Shown here in pieces: positions 36,093 to 48,340 of a stretch of 64,000 nt of DNA. How positions within the stretch are numbered: the stretch's first letter is position 1; each line of letters starts with the position of its first letter. The notes beneath the pieces are model-generated. The model had not been told where the DNA came from and searched no databases. It worked only from the letters and a program-made list of their open reading frames with translations. The DNA is from Margaritifera margaritifera (Eukaryota; Mollusca; Bivalvia; Unionida; Margaritiferidae), in NCBI GenBank assembly GCA_029931535.1, contig JAQPZY010000702.1:62001-126000 (forward strand), in the 5' to 3' direction. A program made the position numbers and the translations under genes.

Positions 36093-39000
36093 ACACACCC
36101 CGTCCAGAAGAATTAAATGGTCGGTAACTTTTACTTGTGATATTGGTTACTGAACCCTTATTCACATTCTGCTGAAGAGGGGTTCACAACCAACAAGGTT
36201 GCCAACAATGTCTGCACGCTCAAGTGGTAAATTCTGAATAATTGTGGTATACAACTCTGCCCTTGTGATTTCTGACTTTATGCCTTCAGGTTGATGTATA
36301 GTCTGCATTGCATAACAATCTTTCTGTAAGGATACGTATTCGGAGGCCTTTTAGTTATTTCGTTTCCTGAATGCTGTAAAAATCTCCATGTTTCTTGATA
36401 AAAGTTGAAAATAGAAATGAAGTTGGAGAGGCACTGATCTTTTTTAATATCAATCAGTAAAAACTGTAGCTCCAAATTCATAATTAGTTTATGTGATAGT
36501 AGTGTGGATGTGTCACAATTACATAAAACACTCACTCCATGTAAAAAAAAACTAGCGGCTACCAACTCTTTTAACTAAACTGATTTAAATATAATGTAAT
36601 GATCTCAGTTTCTTTAGGGTGAAAACAATATTGTATTGGGAACTTTAAGTCATTAATCACGTAGCTGAGCTTAATTGTCAAACAATCGCACATGGTACTG
36701 CTCAATATATTCAACCAGCAATGCATTACCAAGTTAGCGTGAGCAAGGGACAGCTTATCATTATTGATGCTGAACAAACGAGCACTAATTATAGGTAACC
36801 AATGATATACGGAGAACAGAAATAGTACTGTTCCCCATTCATATGTCACGTGCTTCAAACTGTACACACAAAGTTGATAGCTTTTGATACAATTAAGCCT
36901 CCTTTAGACTCTAGATTCCATATTTTTGCAATATGTAATACACGCTTAGGCCATTCCCGCCTAATTTGATTTAGACCCCTCATAAATTTAATCTGACCCT
37001 GATAATGTGGTGGGATATAAACATGGGAACCAGCAGGGACCTGAGTATTAATACTTTACTTCAAAATAAAAATGCAGGATTTCATCAACTGGCTCAAAGT
37101 TTCTTTCAGGCAAATTATATAACACCTTTTTTTGGACAGGCCCGACGGGCAACTCACAAGAGGGGCCCAATCTTGATTTAGAGGGTCCTTGGGCATTGAG
37201 CTATCAGATTTATTTTTAGCTCGGCTTGAATCGAAAATAGAAATCGTGTGAGAAAAGTTAAATTTGAGAAACTTGCATGCAGCACGTGTCCTTGTCTATG
37301 ATGGGTGCTGCACATATTCCCAATCTGATTGGCTCAATTCTTTCTGCTGCAGCCAATCAGAGAGCAGAGTGGTACATGTAGATGCTGATTTGACTAGTTA
37401 CACATATCAAGGGTTGATGTGGATTGAAGTAGATCAACAACCCTTGGCTAGCAAAGATGGGGAAGTACTTCACTTGTACAGTTTTAAAAATTCAATGTTT
37501 CATATGCAGTCCACCCACAAATGTTGCAGGAATTAAATCCGTCATAATCTTTTCTCAGTATATTTTTCTTTCACATCTTTCCTTAGAAAATGATGCATGT
37601 CGGTAACCGTTTGAAAGGAAATTAAAGGCATGGTTAGTTACATACACAAAGTAAAAATCTTAACAATAATAATATTAATAATAATTAATAATTTCTGAGA
37701 ATATATACAGCAGGTGACATATAAAACAAACTCCTAATTTTATTAGGCATTATATTTTCTTCTTCTTTCACGAATCCTTTAAAATCCTTGGATGAATCAT
37801 GATTCAATTTATTAAAAGGCAGGATCCATGTTTTTATTGTTTCACTAGATGTGCCTTTTAATCAGAATGAGTTATAACCATTCAGTAGCATCTGGTAAAT
37901 CGTTTGATAGTGTCCCTTCAAGAGCAGAGTACCTATACTAATGCTGAAATGGTAATTGAGATTTCCTGCTCAATGTTCAGTTTTAATTTGGAGCAACTAA
38001 ACAACACATATGTCATTAAATTACTAACTGTCAACTATCAAAACATATCGGAAACTATTTGCTAAAAACAGTTTTCTTCCAGACTGTCTCAGATGCAATG
38101 TCTTGCTTCATCATGTTACCTGAAATTCTCAGGAGAATGGCTGCAAAGACAGTTCACGCTGTAAAAGATAATTCTATAACAATATCTGCTTATCCCAGTG
38201 CCACAATGTTGTCTATTGAGTGCACACACTGTTACAAACAGTAAGTTAAATATAATCCCATGTATGTATCGCCGTGTGCTATCAATCATCAATGACCTGC
38301 TTAAACTTTGGGCAGAGCATATTGCCACTTACGATCGTGCAAAAATAAATTGAGCACAGAAGCTACTGTTTACATTTGCAAGAAACTATAATGGGCTTTT
38401 TGTATGGAAAACAATATGAAAGCTATTGGAATAATCACCTAGCACAATGTAGAAAACTGCCTGGGGCAAGAACGAAAAAATAGCCTGTCACGGTAAATAA
38501 ACTGGCATGGCATGGCATGGCATCACATGTGCCATCATACAATGGCCTGGGTGCAGCGCTATCCCATACATGGACACAGGCACCAATTTTAAATATTTTG
38601 TGTCATCCTCCTATAACTGTATCCAAAATATTTGGTCAAAAATCTTTAAAAATGTCATTGTAATTGATATTTTTGTGCATTTCACCTTGCAAGCCTTCCA
38701 TAGCCATCTCCCCCCCCCCCACCACCACCAAGAAAGCTCATAATGATACCTCTATTGCTGATGTTCACAACATAGGTGAGACAACTTTTGTACAAAGCAT
38801 AGGAATAAAAATGTTAATTTATTATATAATTTGTAATTGTCAATGGGATTTTAAGAAGTGAGAATTAATTTCATGGTCATAAACTGTTATGTCCTCAAAT
38901 TTGCAAGGGCTCTGCCCCCCTCCCATTATGCTAACCCTGTTTAAGAGAAATTAAACACCCTTTAATTGATTTCCAATTTAAATAAACATCCAATATGGTA

Positions 39001-39539
39001 AGTTGCAACCAGTGCAATCTAGTTCCAATTTCTTTTATAAATTCATAAATTTATTATAAAAAGTATACAATTCTAAAATATAGGGAACTATGCAAAGAAA
39101 AATGACATTACAGTATACCAGCGTTTTACATCTTGTTTTTTTTTCTTCTTCCCCCTATACCACTGACTGGTCCTAAACATATTCGGCCAAATTTGAAAAT
39201 CTTTTGCAGTCTCCAATTTACCCAAACTTCTTTGCCATGCCATTTTATTTGCTGCTACAAGCTATTTTTTCTAGCACCAGGCTGTTTTCTACATCGCACT
39301 AAGCCTTTATTCCAACAACTTGAGTAAGCATGCTATTTTTATGCCTTGGTTTCAATTCCATGTAATCATGAGGTTATGCAAATTAAAGTATTTTTCATAT
39401 GGTAATGTAACAGATATCCCATGCTATATCTTGCAAACGTTGTATAGGGCATTCCCCGAGCATCAGTAGCGGCCCTCATACCTTCGTTGCGGAGGAGGAG
39501 TGGCCCCTGCAAACCAACATTACTTTTAAGTGTTTACCT
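36093..39539. other. No recognisable gene; one short pentanucleotide repeat
   Basis: Intron-like AT-rich sequence apart from the frames listed at 36278-36867. A (GGCAT)4 run lies at 38503-38522. At 37322-37375 the words CTGATTGGCT and AGCCAATCAG form an inverted repeat about 25 bp apart. Confidence 0.45.
36278..36867 (-). other. Two abutting minus-strand open frames, unrecognised
   Basis: An open frame at 36571-36867 (98 codons) is followed with a one-base frame change by another at 36278-36565 (95 codons, opening at a TTG). I recognise no domain. The composition (few low-complexity runs, Cys, Trp and His present) looks more protein-like than most frames in this window. It might be a frameshifted exon or old transposon coding. 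A chance pair in AT-rich DNA is also possible. Confidence 0.2.
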
Positions 39540-40400
39540 GCTATTTCCTCTTTTATGGAATGCCTGGTCTTTCCCATCTCAAATGCAACCCACCCACCAT
39601 TTTTGGTCACGGTCAAAAATCAAGTTTTTTTGCAGAACCCATTTGTCTTCATGGAGTTGCTGCGACCATTTGACTTTGATATCAAAATAGATTTTTTAAT
39701 AGTGTCAAATGCAAGCCATCAAAAAATTCTGATCACAGTATGTGATGCAGATCTCAAGTTCAAGTGTGAAAACAATTTTTATTCTTGGAGTCATTGTGAC
39801 TTTGAACTTTAAACCCAACAAATTAATAGGTGTATTCCTTGTCTGAAATGTGAGTCATCCACAAAGTCTGGTCAAGGCAGGTGGTACAGAACCTATGGTA
39901 TTTTGTTGAAACTGTTTTCTTTCTCTGAGCCAATGTGACCCCGAAATGTTGTTTTTTTTGCCCCAAAAATCAACAGGTGTCTTTAGTCTCAAACGCAATA
40001 GAACCACAAACTTTGGTTGAAGGAAGTGATGAAGAACTCAAGATATTGTCAGGAAACCATTTTTCCTTAAGGAGTCTGTGACCTTCACCACTGACCACAA
40101 AATCAATTAGTGTCTTTCTCATCTCAGACAGAAGCCATTTACAAGGTTTGGTCAAGGCACTGGATATAAATTTAAGTTAATGTGTAAAAACCATATTCAG
40201 TCTTTCAGTCCTTGTCACCCTGACTTTTGCTGCTTAACATTAATCGGATTCTTCCCAAAGGCATGTTAATCAAAATGTTTAGTAACCACATATAGTGGAG
40301 AGTTCAACTTATCGTGTAGCAACTAAACAAAGAACAGGTAGACTGACAGATGGAAAACAGGTTGACACACAATAACATTATATGTTTGGCCTTATGGTTG
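39540..40400 (+). repeat. Tandem repeat, period 125-145 bp, about five units, with tail
   Basis: Unit starts (CTCAAATGCAACCCA-like) lie near 39580, 39705, 39841, 39985 and 40119. Each unit holds GTCAAGG, a (T/A)CTCAAG(A/T)T word, GAAAACCATTTT or AACAATTTTT, then a GTGAC word and AAAATCAA(T/C)A. A tail with AACAGGTAGACTGACAGATG follows at about 40330. The family resembles the dispersed 'TCAAG...GGAAACCATTTT...GTGACC' repeats of bivalve genomes and is not coding. Confidence 0.65.
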
Positions 40401-42649
40401 TAGTATAAAAACTATAACAAGAAACGGTAAGATTGCCACACACTGCTAGAGGGTGCAGCTTACATGTATGTAGTTTGTTACAATGTGAGTGAAGTCCATC
40501 ACAATGCAAAGTAAATGTACTAAATTTATAAGGGAGAACTGAAAATTGGAATTTTGTTTAAAGACCCCAATATTTCAGCATACACATCAACTGTTCTTTT
40601 GTCCCTTCACCTGGCGTGGTGAGATGACACAATTATTACATTAATTTTAATTGATAAAGAAAAATATACAAAGGTTATGTACATGTATGCACATTCTTTT
40701 TGGTATTTCTAACTCAATGTCATGCTTATACAATAGCATTACTATATATCGGGGTACCTTGAATAATATGTTAAAATTTTTATAATATATCTCCCGACAC
40801 CACCCGCAAATCCTGTCCTATTTCTAAAACACAATTACCTTTACTTTTACAATACTTTCCACAAGATAAATATCGGTGAATCATACAATTTGTAAAATGT
40901 GAAAAATGGGCCCCATGGTTTAAAATATGAAACGAAAAGAGGACCTTTCCATTTGGGAAGGGATACATCATAGGCTGATGAGCATACTGTGGCTTAATCC
41001 ATGCCACCATAAATTAACATTTTTAATGAATGTATTAAAGGTTTGACTTCAGTAGATTTTCGAGAGTCAAATGTACCTTCCCAACACCCAAGTAAAAGCA
41101 CATTTTTTGATACTTTTTTGTTCGGTGTTCTCAGAAGCATAAATAAGTAATAAATATTGTTGATGGTTCTTTATCGAATGTACGATTTGAGGTGCAGATG
41201 GACAAAGCCTCCACACCAGTCAACCAAACAACCAAATCCGACTCAAAAGTGAGCACAGACACAGGTCATAGTCAAATTTAGTATTATTTGAATAAGACAA
41301 GAACGCAGAAGGCATTAATGGTGATTCATTTTGGCAAATCAAGTGCATTTTAATGCTTTGTAAAAAGTCATAATTTTCACTAAAATAAGATTTATTTTAC
41401 AGATTTTTTTTTTCTTTATTATTTAATTATTTTTCTTGGCATAATTCTCAGTTTTAAAGCAGGTTATAAACTTGACGATCATTATATCTGAAAACAAAAG
41501 TGATGCATTTAGTCTATATTGCTAATATTTATAGTTGAGATGAACTTATACCCTTGTACATGTTCAAGTATGAGAGAAATCTAGCCAAAGCTTTTAAAAA
41601 TATGAGTGGGAAGACTGCTCATATTACGACAGTGTCAAGTGATGACCCCTCTTATAATTTACTATCAGATGAAATTAAAAAGAAAAAATGTTGCTATTAA
41701 ATTGTACAGTGTCTGCCAATTATATGAAAATGTCCCCAAAATTTATGAATTCGTGGCCATTCAGAGTCCCTACAGGTTACTGGAATAAAAATTCCCTGAC
41801 AAAACGTTTATATCAAATGGAATACACACTAGTGATCTCCCCAGAAATTTATGATAGCATTGGGGTAAGCGCATGGTAGTGTCATAAAATGTTTTCAGAA
41901 ACACAAGTTATTATCTTAAAAGTGAAAATATTCATATCAATTAAATATAAATAAATGTACATATATTTATATAGCATTCTTCATTTTCCTAAGTTATAAC
42001 ATGATCTAAAGTCAAAACTTATTAGTCTTTGAATCTGAATAAACGATGAAACTATCCAAGTTATATTTATCCCAAATGTCAGACATAATGTGGTTTTAAA
42101 TTCATCTGTGGCAAGTATGAATTGTAGAAATAGCTCACTGGGTGAGGTTTTCATGCTTTTATCTGTAATTCTAACAAATGAAAAGATGATGCCTATTAAT
42201 GCATCAATATACTAATTAAAAAATATCACTACTTAATTTATAATGTAAAATATTCCAATTGCAAACTAGTTGTTTATTGTTGAAGAAATATTTCAAATAT
42301 AAATTAAGGAATAATCCAACACTTTTTATTTATGTTTTCAAAACAGGTAAAAATTGGAAGACACAAATTGCTCCTTTTCTTACTTGGATAGACAGAAAAG
42401 AGAAATTCATAGCGCAGCACCCACTTAAGTTATGGTTTATTGATTAAACTATTTTTTCTTGCTGAGAGTATTCATTCACAAACATCCTTGTCACATGTGC
42501 CAGAAAATAACACAAGCAACAACAATCTTAACTACAACAACTATTACTACCGCTGCTTCGATAAAAATAACAACAAGAGTCCCTCTAAGGAACTGACGCT
42601 TTACTGGGCAAAACGAATTTCCAGGAAATCAAGATAAGACCATTTTTGC
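40401..42649. other. No recognisable gene
   Basis: AT-rich sequence; only short open frames with no motif. Confidence 0.5.
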
Positions 42650-44850
42650 CTTTTAACTGCCAACTGTTGTAACCATCCCTGATATTCTTAAACAATAACA
42701 ATATTTTCAAATTAGCTTCATTGGTGGACATGCTGGATGTTAGATTGGCACCATTTTGATTTAAGACTAAGTAGACATCATTAGAAGTATTTTGGTGAAA
42801 ACCCCATGTCAATATAACCTTTTATTCATGAGGAGTAGCGATAACAAGATTTCCAAGACAGCCATTGTAGCAGCCATATTGGATGTACGATTGGCACCAT
42901 TGTCATACAGAACAAACCAGGTATCATAAGAAGTCTATTGATGAAAACACTATGCTGATATAGCCATCCATTTAGGTGGAGTAGAGATAACAATATTTTC
43001 AATATGGCCAGCATAGTGTCCATACTGAGGGTCAGTTTGCATCATTTACATTTATGACAAACTATACACCGGAAGAACTCTTCTGACGAATATCCCATGT
43101 CAAATTGACTTTCCATTGAAGAGTAGCGATAACAAGAATTTCCAGATGGCCATTGTGGTGGTCATATTGGCACCATTGTCATTCATGACCAACCAGACAT
43201 CATAAGTCTTTCAGTGAAAACCCCATGCTGATATGAGCATTCATTCAGCAGAAGTAGTGACAATATTTTCAACATGGCCACTGTGGTGGCCTGAGTGGCA
43301 TCATTTTCATTAAGATCAACTAGACATCATAAAGAGATTTTAGAAAAAGCACGATGTTAATACGACCATCCTTCCAAGAGGAGTAGCAATAACAAGATTA
43401 TCAAAATGGTCACTGTGAAAGCCATATTGGATTGCGACCAGCACGATTTTCATTTAGGACCAAATATGAAGTCTTTTGGTGAAAAACCCAATGTTAATAT
43501 GACTTTTCGTTCTCGAGGAGTAGTGATAATAAGTGTTTAAGATGGATGCTGTGGAGGCCATATTAGACTTCAGATCAGCACCATTTTTGTTTGGGACCAA
43601 GTAGACATCATGAGAAGTCTTGTTGTGAAAACTCCATGTTGATGTGACCATCCATTCAGGAGGAGTAGCGATAACAAGATTTTCATGATGGTGGTCATAT
43701 TGGATGTCTGAGTAGCACATTTTGGTAAAAATCCCATGTCATAAAACTCAGGGTCTAGATTATACAGGTTCCACTTTTATATGAACTTTAGGATGTCAGT
43801 TGTTGTCAGTGATAACAAACTTTGCAAATTAGCTGCTGTGGTGCACACATTGAATGTCAGCTTCGCAACATTTTCATTAAGGACAAAGTAGATATCATTA
43901 GAAATCTTCGTAAAAATCCAATGTCATAATGATCATCCATTCAAGGGGATGGTGACAAGAAGATGGTTAGCCAGTCATCATGGCAGTCATACTGGATGTA
44001 TGACTGGCACCATTTTCATGGTTGCCATATTGAATATCAAATCGGCACCATTTTTAGTTAGTACCAGCAAGACATCATAAGAAGTCTTTTAGTGAAAACC
44101 CCATGCTGATATGACCATCCATGTAGGAGGAGTAGCAATAGCAAGATTTTGAAGATGGCCGCTGTGGTAGCCATATTGAACTTCAGATCAGTAATATTTT
44201 AATTTAGGACCAACTAGACTTCACAAGAAGTCTTTTAGCGAAAATCACATGTTGATACGACCATCAGGAGTAGTGATACAATTTTCAAGATGTCTGCCGT
44301 TGTGGCCATATTGGATGTCAGATCAGCACCATTTTTTATTTAGGACCAACTAGACATCATAAGAAGTCTTTTAGTGAAAACCCCATCCTGATGACCATCC
44401 ATTCAGGCGAAGTACATGTAGCATTAAAAAGATTTTCAAGATGGATGCCATGGCAGCCATACTGGAGGTAAGAGCGGCACCATTTTTATTTAGGACCAAC
44501 AAGCTACGATAAGAAGTCTTTTAGTGAAATCACATGTTGATATGACCATCCATTCAGGAGAAGTAGCAATAACAAGATTTTCAAGATGGCTGTTGTGATG
44601 GCCATATTGAAGTCACCATTTTTATTTGAGACCAACCAGACATCATAAGAAGTCTTTTAGTGAAAACCCCATGATGATATGACCATCCATTCAGGAGGAG
44701 TAGATATAAAAAGATTTTCAAGATGGCCACGGAGTTGGCCATATTGGAAGTCCGAGCAGCACCATATTTTAGACCATGGGATGAATGCGTTTGAAACGTT
44801 TCATGGCAATTCTCCAATTAGTTAAGGAGGAGTAGCGATAACAAACTGGT
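42650..44850 (+). repeat. Tandem array B, period about 140 bp, about 14-15 units
   Basis: It is the same family as 25.28-26.26 kb. AAGATGG-type unit starts lie near 42855, 43000, 43142, 43271, 43402, 43539, 43684, 44149, 44287, 44429, 44581 and 44716. Units share ATGGCC...GGCCATATTG, CACCATTTTC, GACCAACTAGACATCATAAG, GAAAACCCCATG and CCATTCAGGAGGAGTAG. Open frames across it on the - strand are by-products of the repeat. Confidence 0.9.
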
Positions 44851-44927
44851 GCTAACGGACAGATGAACGACGGATGACAAAAGACGGACAACAGACCATC
44901 CCATAAGTCTATGACCAGTAGAGCTAA
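44850..44927 (+). repeat. Tail after array B ending GAGCTAA
   Basis: GGACAGATGAACGACGGATG is followed by ACAAAAGACGGACAACAGACC and ends AGTAGAGCTAA at 44927. The same kind of tail, with a hairpin, ends dispersed repeats in molluscs. CTAA would fit the CTRR end of a Helitron, but the hairpin is eroded here. Confidence 0.35.
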
Positions 44928-45340
44928 AAAAAACCTAGTAATATCTATTATGTGAGTATAATAACAAATTGAATTATCTTGAGGTAAAATAAAACAAAAA
45001 AAGCCTATTGAAAGACCCCCCTTCCCTTAACTGGTTGGTCCCTTAAAGATAGCTCACAACTCCACAACAGCCAAACCATGCCATCTTTTATGTAACCTAA
45101 TTTGAACAAACTTAAATTGTGCACAAATTACCTGATTTAACATGGTTAAAGATGGGTAAGTCAGAATCAAATTACACAGATCTACACAAATTGTAATGCC
45201 AATGATTTTGTCAAGTTACAAAGTGATGATGATATTAGTTATATAAATCCTCATTGTCTGTTTAAAAATGCATATATTTGCTATTCCTACATTTAAACCA
45301 GATATATTTCATCTTGTGGTACAAACAATGTGGCAAAGTA

Positions 45341-45606
45341 ACAAGTTAAAATGTCATTTGTTATTGGTACCATTTGATAAAATATATCAGGTATTTACAG
45401 AAGGAAAACGACAAGTTAAAATGTCATTTGTGGGTACCATTTGATGAAATATATCTGGTATTTACAGAAGCAAAGTTAAAATGTTATTTTTGGGGGTGCC
45501 AGTTGATGAAATATATCTGGTATTTACAGAAGCAAAGCCACAAGTTAAAATGTCGTTGTTTTTGGTACCATTTGATGAAATATATCTGGTATTTACAGAA
45601 GCAAAG
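45341..45606 (+). repeat. Four-copy minisatellite, 65-70 bp units
   Basis: Units start at 45341, 45411, 45471 and 45540, each with AAGTTAAAATGTCATTTG or a close variant, GGTACCATTTGATGAAATAT and CTGGTATTTACAGAAGCAAAG. Copies 2-4 are closest. Most unit lengths are not a multiple of three, so the recurring peptide YIWYLQK in one frame is not evidence for coding. Confidence 0.9.
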
Positions 45607-46254
45607 AATATTTTAATGTTATTATATAACAAACTTGCTTCTGAATCGAAGCTTTGAAGATTAAATTCACTCTTCGTTAAGTTCACCTAATATTTTCAAT
45701 CACATTTATTGGCTGATCATAACAAAATATCAGAGATCTGAGAGAACAGTAGGTTTTGGATCATCTAATCTGTTGCAATAAATTAAATTTGACATTTTGA
45801 TACTATTTTACCCTATGTGACCGAAAGAGCAAGTCGAATTAAATAATGCAGCACACTGGATTTTTTACATTGTTGTCAAAGTTGTTAAGGGATATAACTT
45901 TGTAAAGAAGCAAACGTTGGCAAGTCCAATATCTATGGCAAAAAGAATTTCCACACCTAAAAGGTAATGCAGTTTCTAAATAGTGCGAGGCTATTTGCAC
46001 GGCTGCCGTGTACTTTTAGGACTGAGCAATTTTTTTTCTCATCCAATTGTTTCAGAAAAGTCACCTTATTTTTCACTTTTCCCAAATTTGTAATCACTTG
46101 CCAAGATTTGATGAGATGTATGCACATAATCCATAAAAAAAATAAAATAAATAATATACAACATAATTATTTCTTAAAAGAATTTAATTTTCAAAAACAA
46201 TTGTTGATATACTTCAGGTATATATATGTTAGCTTCTGAATTTGAAAAAATGAC
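45607..46254. other. No recognisable gene
   Basis: AT-rich sequence between the minisatellite and the hAT relic; nothing recognised. Confidence 0.5.
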
Positions 46255-47090
46255 CATGTATATGTCTGCCATCTACACCAGCACTAAGCCAGCAACTGAT
46301 AGCTGTGTCCGGGTTAAAGTCCTCAAGCTCTGGCCCATTTGCTGAAATGTTCATTAGAATTTGTAAACTCTCTTTTTTACGGAATTCCTTAAATAAGACT
46401 TGATTAAGTTCATTGAACTAAATCCTCGCTCACACTCAGCAGTGGAAGGGCTTATAACAAACATGATTTCTAATAGTTTGCATAACAGACTGAGACAAGG
46501 TGGATTATTCACTAAGAGTGTTCCAAAAATGTCAACAGGTGGATCCGGTGACTGCTTGTATGCCCTCATCTACGCTTTGAACTCTCAAAACTGCTCAGGA
46601 ATGGCTGTTTGAAAATCACTTCAAGATGATTAAGAACGGTTTTCCGTAACGGGCTAGGGTGTAGGCTGTGTTAACGAGAGCTCTGATGTTTTTCATTTCA
46701 GTCTCATTTAGTTTTGAAAGGGCCTTTCCTAGTGGAGCATCAGCAACTCTAACTTCAGGGATTTTCTGCACATGCTGGCTAGTGTCTGCATATATTGTGT
46801 TGCACGGGCTTATGGGGTCCAGAAATGTCATGAGACTTCATTGGTTCAATCTTGTATTTCCACTGACAAATAAACTGGTTGTATTTCCAACCTGTGCCAG
46901 TTCTGAATAGTGTTTGCAATAACTGCAAAACATTTTTCCTTCTGAGTCAATGCATTCAAGCCAAGGATAACAATCAACCCAATGCGGCTGAAAATGTATC
47001 TGTCTCTTACATGTAGCAGTGTCGTATTTGACATTTTTTGCTACCACGGATTCTGGTTTATGTCTCTTTGGAGAAGTAGCTACCTCACAC
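46255..47090 (-). pseudogene. hAT-type transposase (TTF zinc finger and hAT dimerisation), internally deleted
   Basis: Read leftwards from 47090. First comes a basic linker with SPKRHKP, then a TTF-type zinc-finger region (HFQPHWVDCYPWLE and FCSYCKHY near 46980-46910). Next is a helical stretch (GKALSKLNETEMKNIRALVN near 46690) that in this family lies just after the zinc finger. The catalytic RNase H-like core is missing: from about 46610 the sequence continues with the C-terminal hAT dimerisation domain (STAECERGFSSMNLIKSYLR near 46410) and ends near 46255 after LMNISANGPELEDF. The family (ZNF862/KIAA1586-like hAT) is recognised from these motifs. Stops near 46840 and 46616 and a frame change near 46610 make it non-functional. 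Its N-terminal part continues at 48192 beyond the LTR. Confidence 0.75.
47086..47090. repeat. Left 5-bp target duplication of the solo LTR
   Basis: CACAC directly before the TG of the LTR, identical to 48192-48196. Confidence 0.85.
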
Positions 47091-48191
47091 TGTCACGGAA
47101 TAAGGCAATAAAATAATTTCGTATTGCATTAAACGATGGTAACGTATATTTTACTATTGTCGACGCGTACAGCGTTAACTAGAGTAGCTTGTTTTTCTAC
47201 CTTGACATATACTTACTGAATGAGTACATCTCGTTGTAGGTCGTTTGCAGCGTGATGCCCATGTTTCTCGACATGCACGTGTTCTTTACCCTTGGGTCTT
47301 GAACGTATTGTTTTTTTTATATAGTATAAATAGTAGGTTTTTACTATAAGCGGGACATCATCGCTTGGATCTTGTCACGGAGTGTCGGTCTTGGCACCAC
47401 AAAACTACAGCCGTAGGGGTAAGTGACAACTGTTAAGATAACTGAGTCCCTTGTACATTTGTGCTTTTTATTGTGTTCGTGACATTCTTATTTTTGTCAT
47501 TATCGTAAATTGGATAAAGCTTCGATAGAAGAAATAACCACGTTTAACAGACAATTAAATGTTAGAATTTATTCCTTTTCACGTGTAGGATTCGAGTAGA
47601 AAGTTACACGTAGAGTGCGGGTTTAATGTATTTTGTATAACTTATTAGGGATATTGACATAATGGACTATAGACATTCTTTTGAGTGGCCCATACGTATA
47701 TTTCATATGGATATATTTTTGTATTTTGTGTGATATCGTATTATGTATTATACGCTACCAGTTTCATCTATTTGTAGCTTAAAATGGTAGAAGGTAAAGT
47801 TGAACCAGAGTGAAACTGGGAAGAAAACCAGAATGAACCTGGCGTGGGTAGAGGCAGTGCAGCCACAAAGTGTTTTTGAACTGTGATATTTAGTTTTTTT
47901 GGACTGTCATCTTGGTTTTATGAACCATATCATGTCTATTATATGAACCGTCATCATTATCATTATTATTTTAAGTACTGTGTCGCCATTATCACTATCC
48001 TCGTCATTATCATTATATATATATATTTTTTTTTCTTATTTGTGAATGTGTGTATGGTATGTACAAGAGTCTGATATTTGTGTAGCTTGTGCCATCGACA
48101 TATCGTACAATATGTAAATATCGTCATTCACATACATTGTGTTTGTTGTATTCATTTAATCCAAGGCCCACTCGGTTTCTATTCTGTTACA
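47091..48191 (+). mobile_element. Solo LTR of a Gypsy/BEL-type retrotransposon inserted in the hAT gene
   Basis: A 1101-bp element with TG...CA ends: it begins TGTCACGGAAT and ends ATTCTGTTACA, which are imperfect inverted repeats of each other (9 of 11). It is flanked by exact 5-bp duplications CACAC, the length made by Gypsy- and BEL-type integrases. A TATA-like TATAGTATAAATAG lies at about 47319-47332. No internal coding flanks it, so it is a solo LTR left by recombination. Orientation is given by the TATA box and by the shared end sequence with 20631-22072. Removing the LTR and one CACAC restores the hAT reading frame across the site. Confidence 0.85.
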
Positions 48192-48340
48192 CACACTCAG
48201 CAGCAGTCTTACGTTTTATCCCTCCACTTTCACAAACATTTACCTTCTCTGAATCGTCCTTAGCAAACTCCACAGAGTAAATATCACTTTGCTTGACAAC
48301 TACTTCTAAAGTGATCATAACATATATTTTATATTTTAAA
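48192..48340 (-). pseudogene. N-terminal part of the LTR-split hAT gene
   Basis: On the - strand from about 48340 to 48192 the sequence is open and reads VKQSDIYSVEFAKDDSEKV and then GGIKRKTAAEC at the LTR junction. With one CACAC removed the frame runs on into EVATSPKRHKP on the other side. The segment corresponds to the variable acidic/basic leader before the TTF zinc finger. The true start codon is uncertain. Confidence 0.6.

Noticed and set aside
42585..44817. Several - strand frames of 65-88 codons with recurring peptides
   Set aside because: They lie on tandem array B; shared peptides reflect shared repeat units, not a protein family.
45374..45616. 80-codon frame with repeated YIWYLQK
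   Set aside because: Repeats come from the minisatellite, whose unit lengths vary and are mostly not multiples of three.
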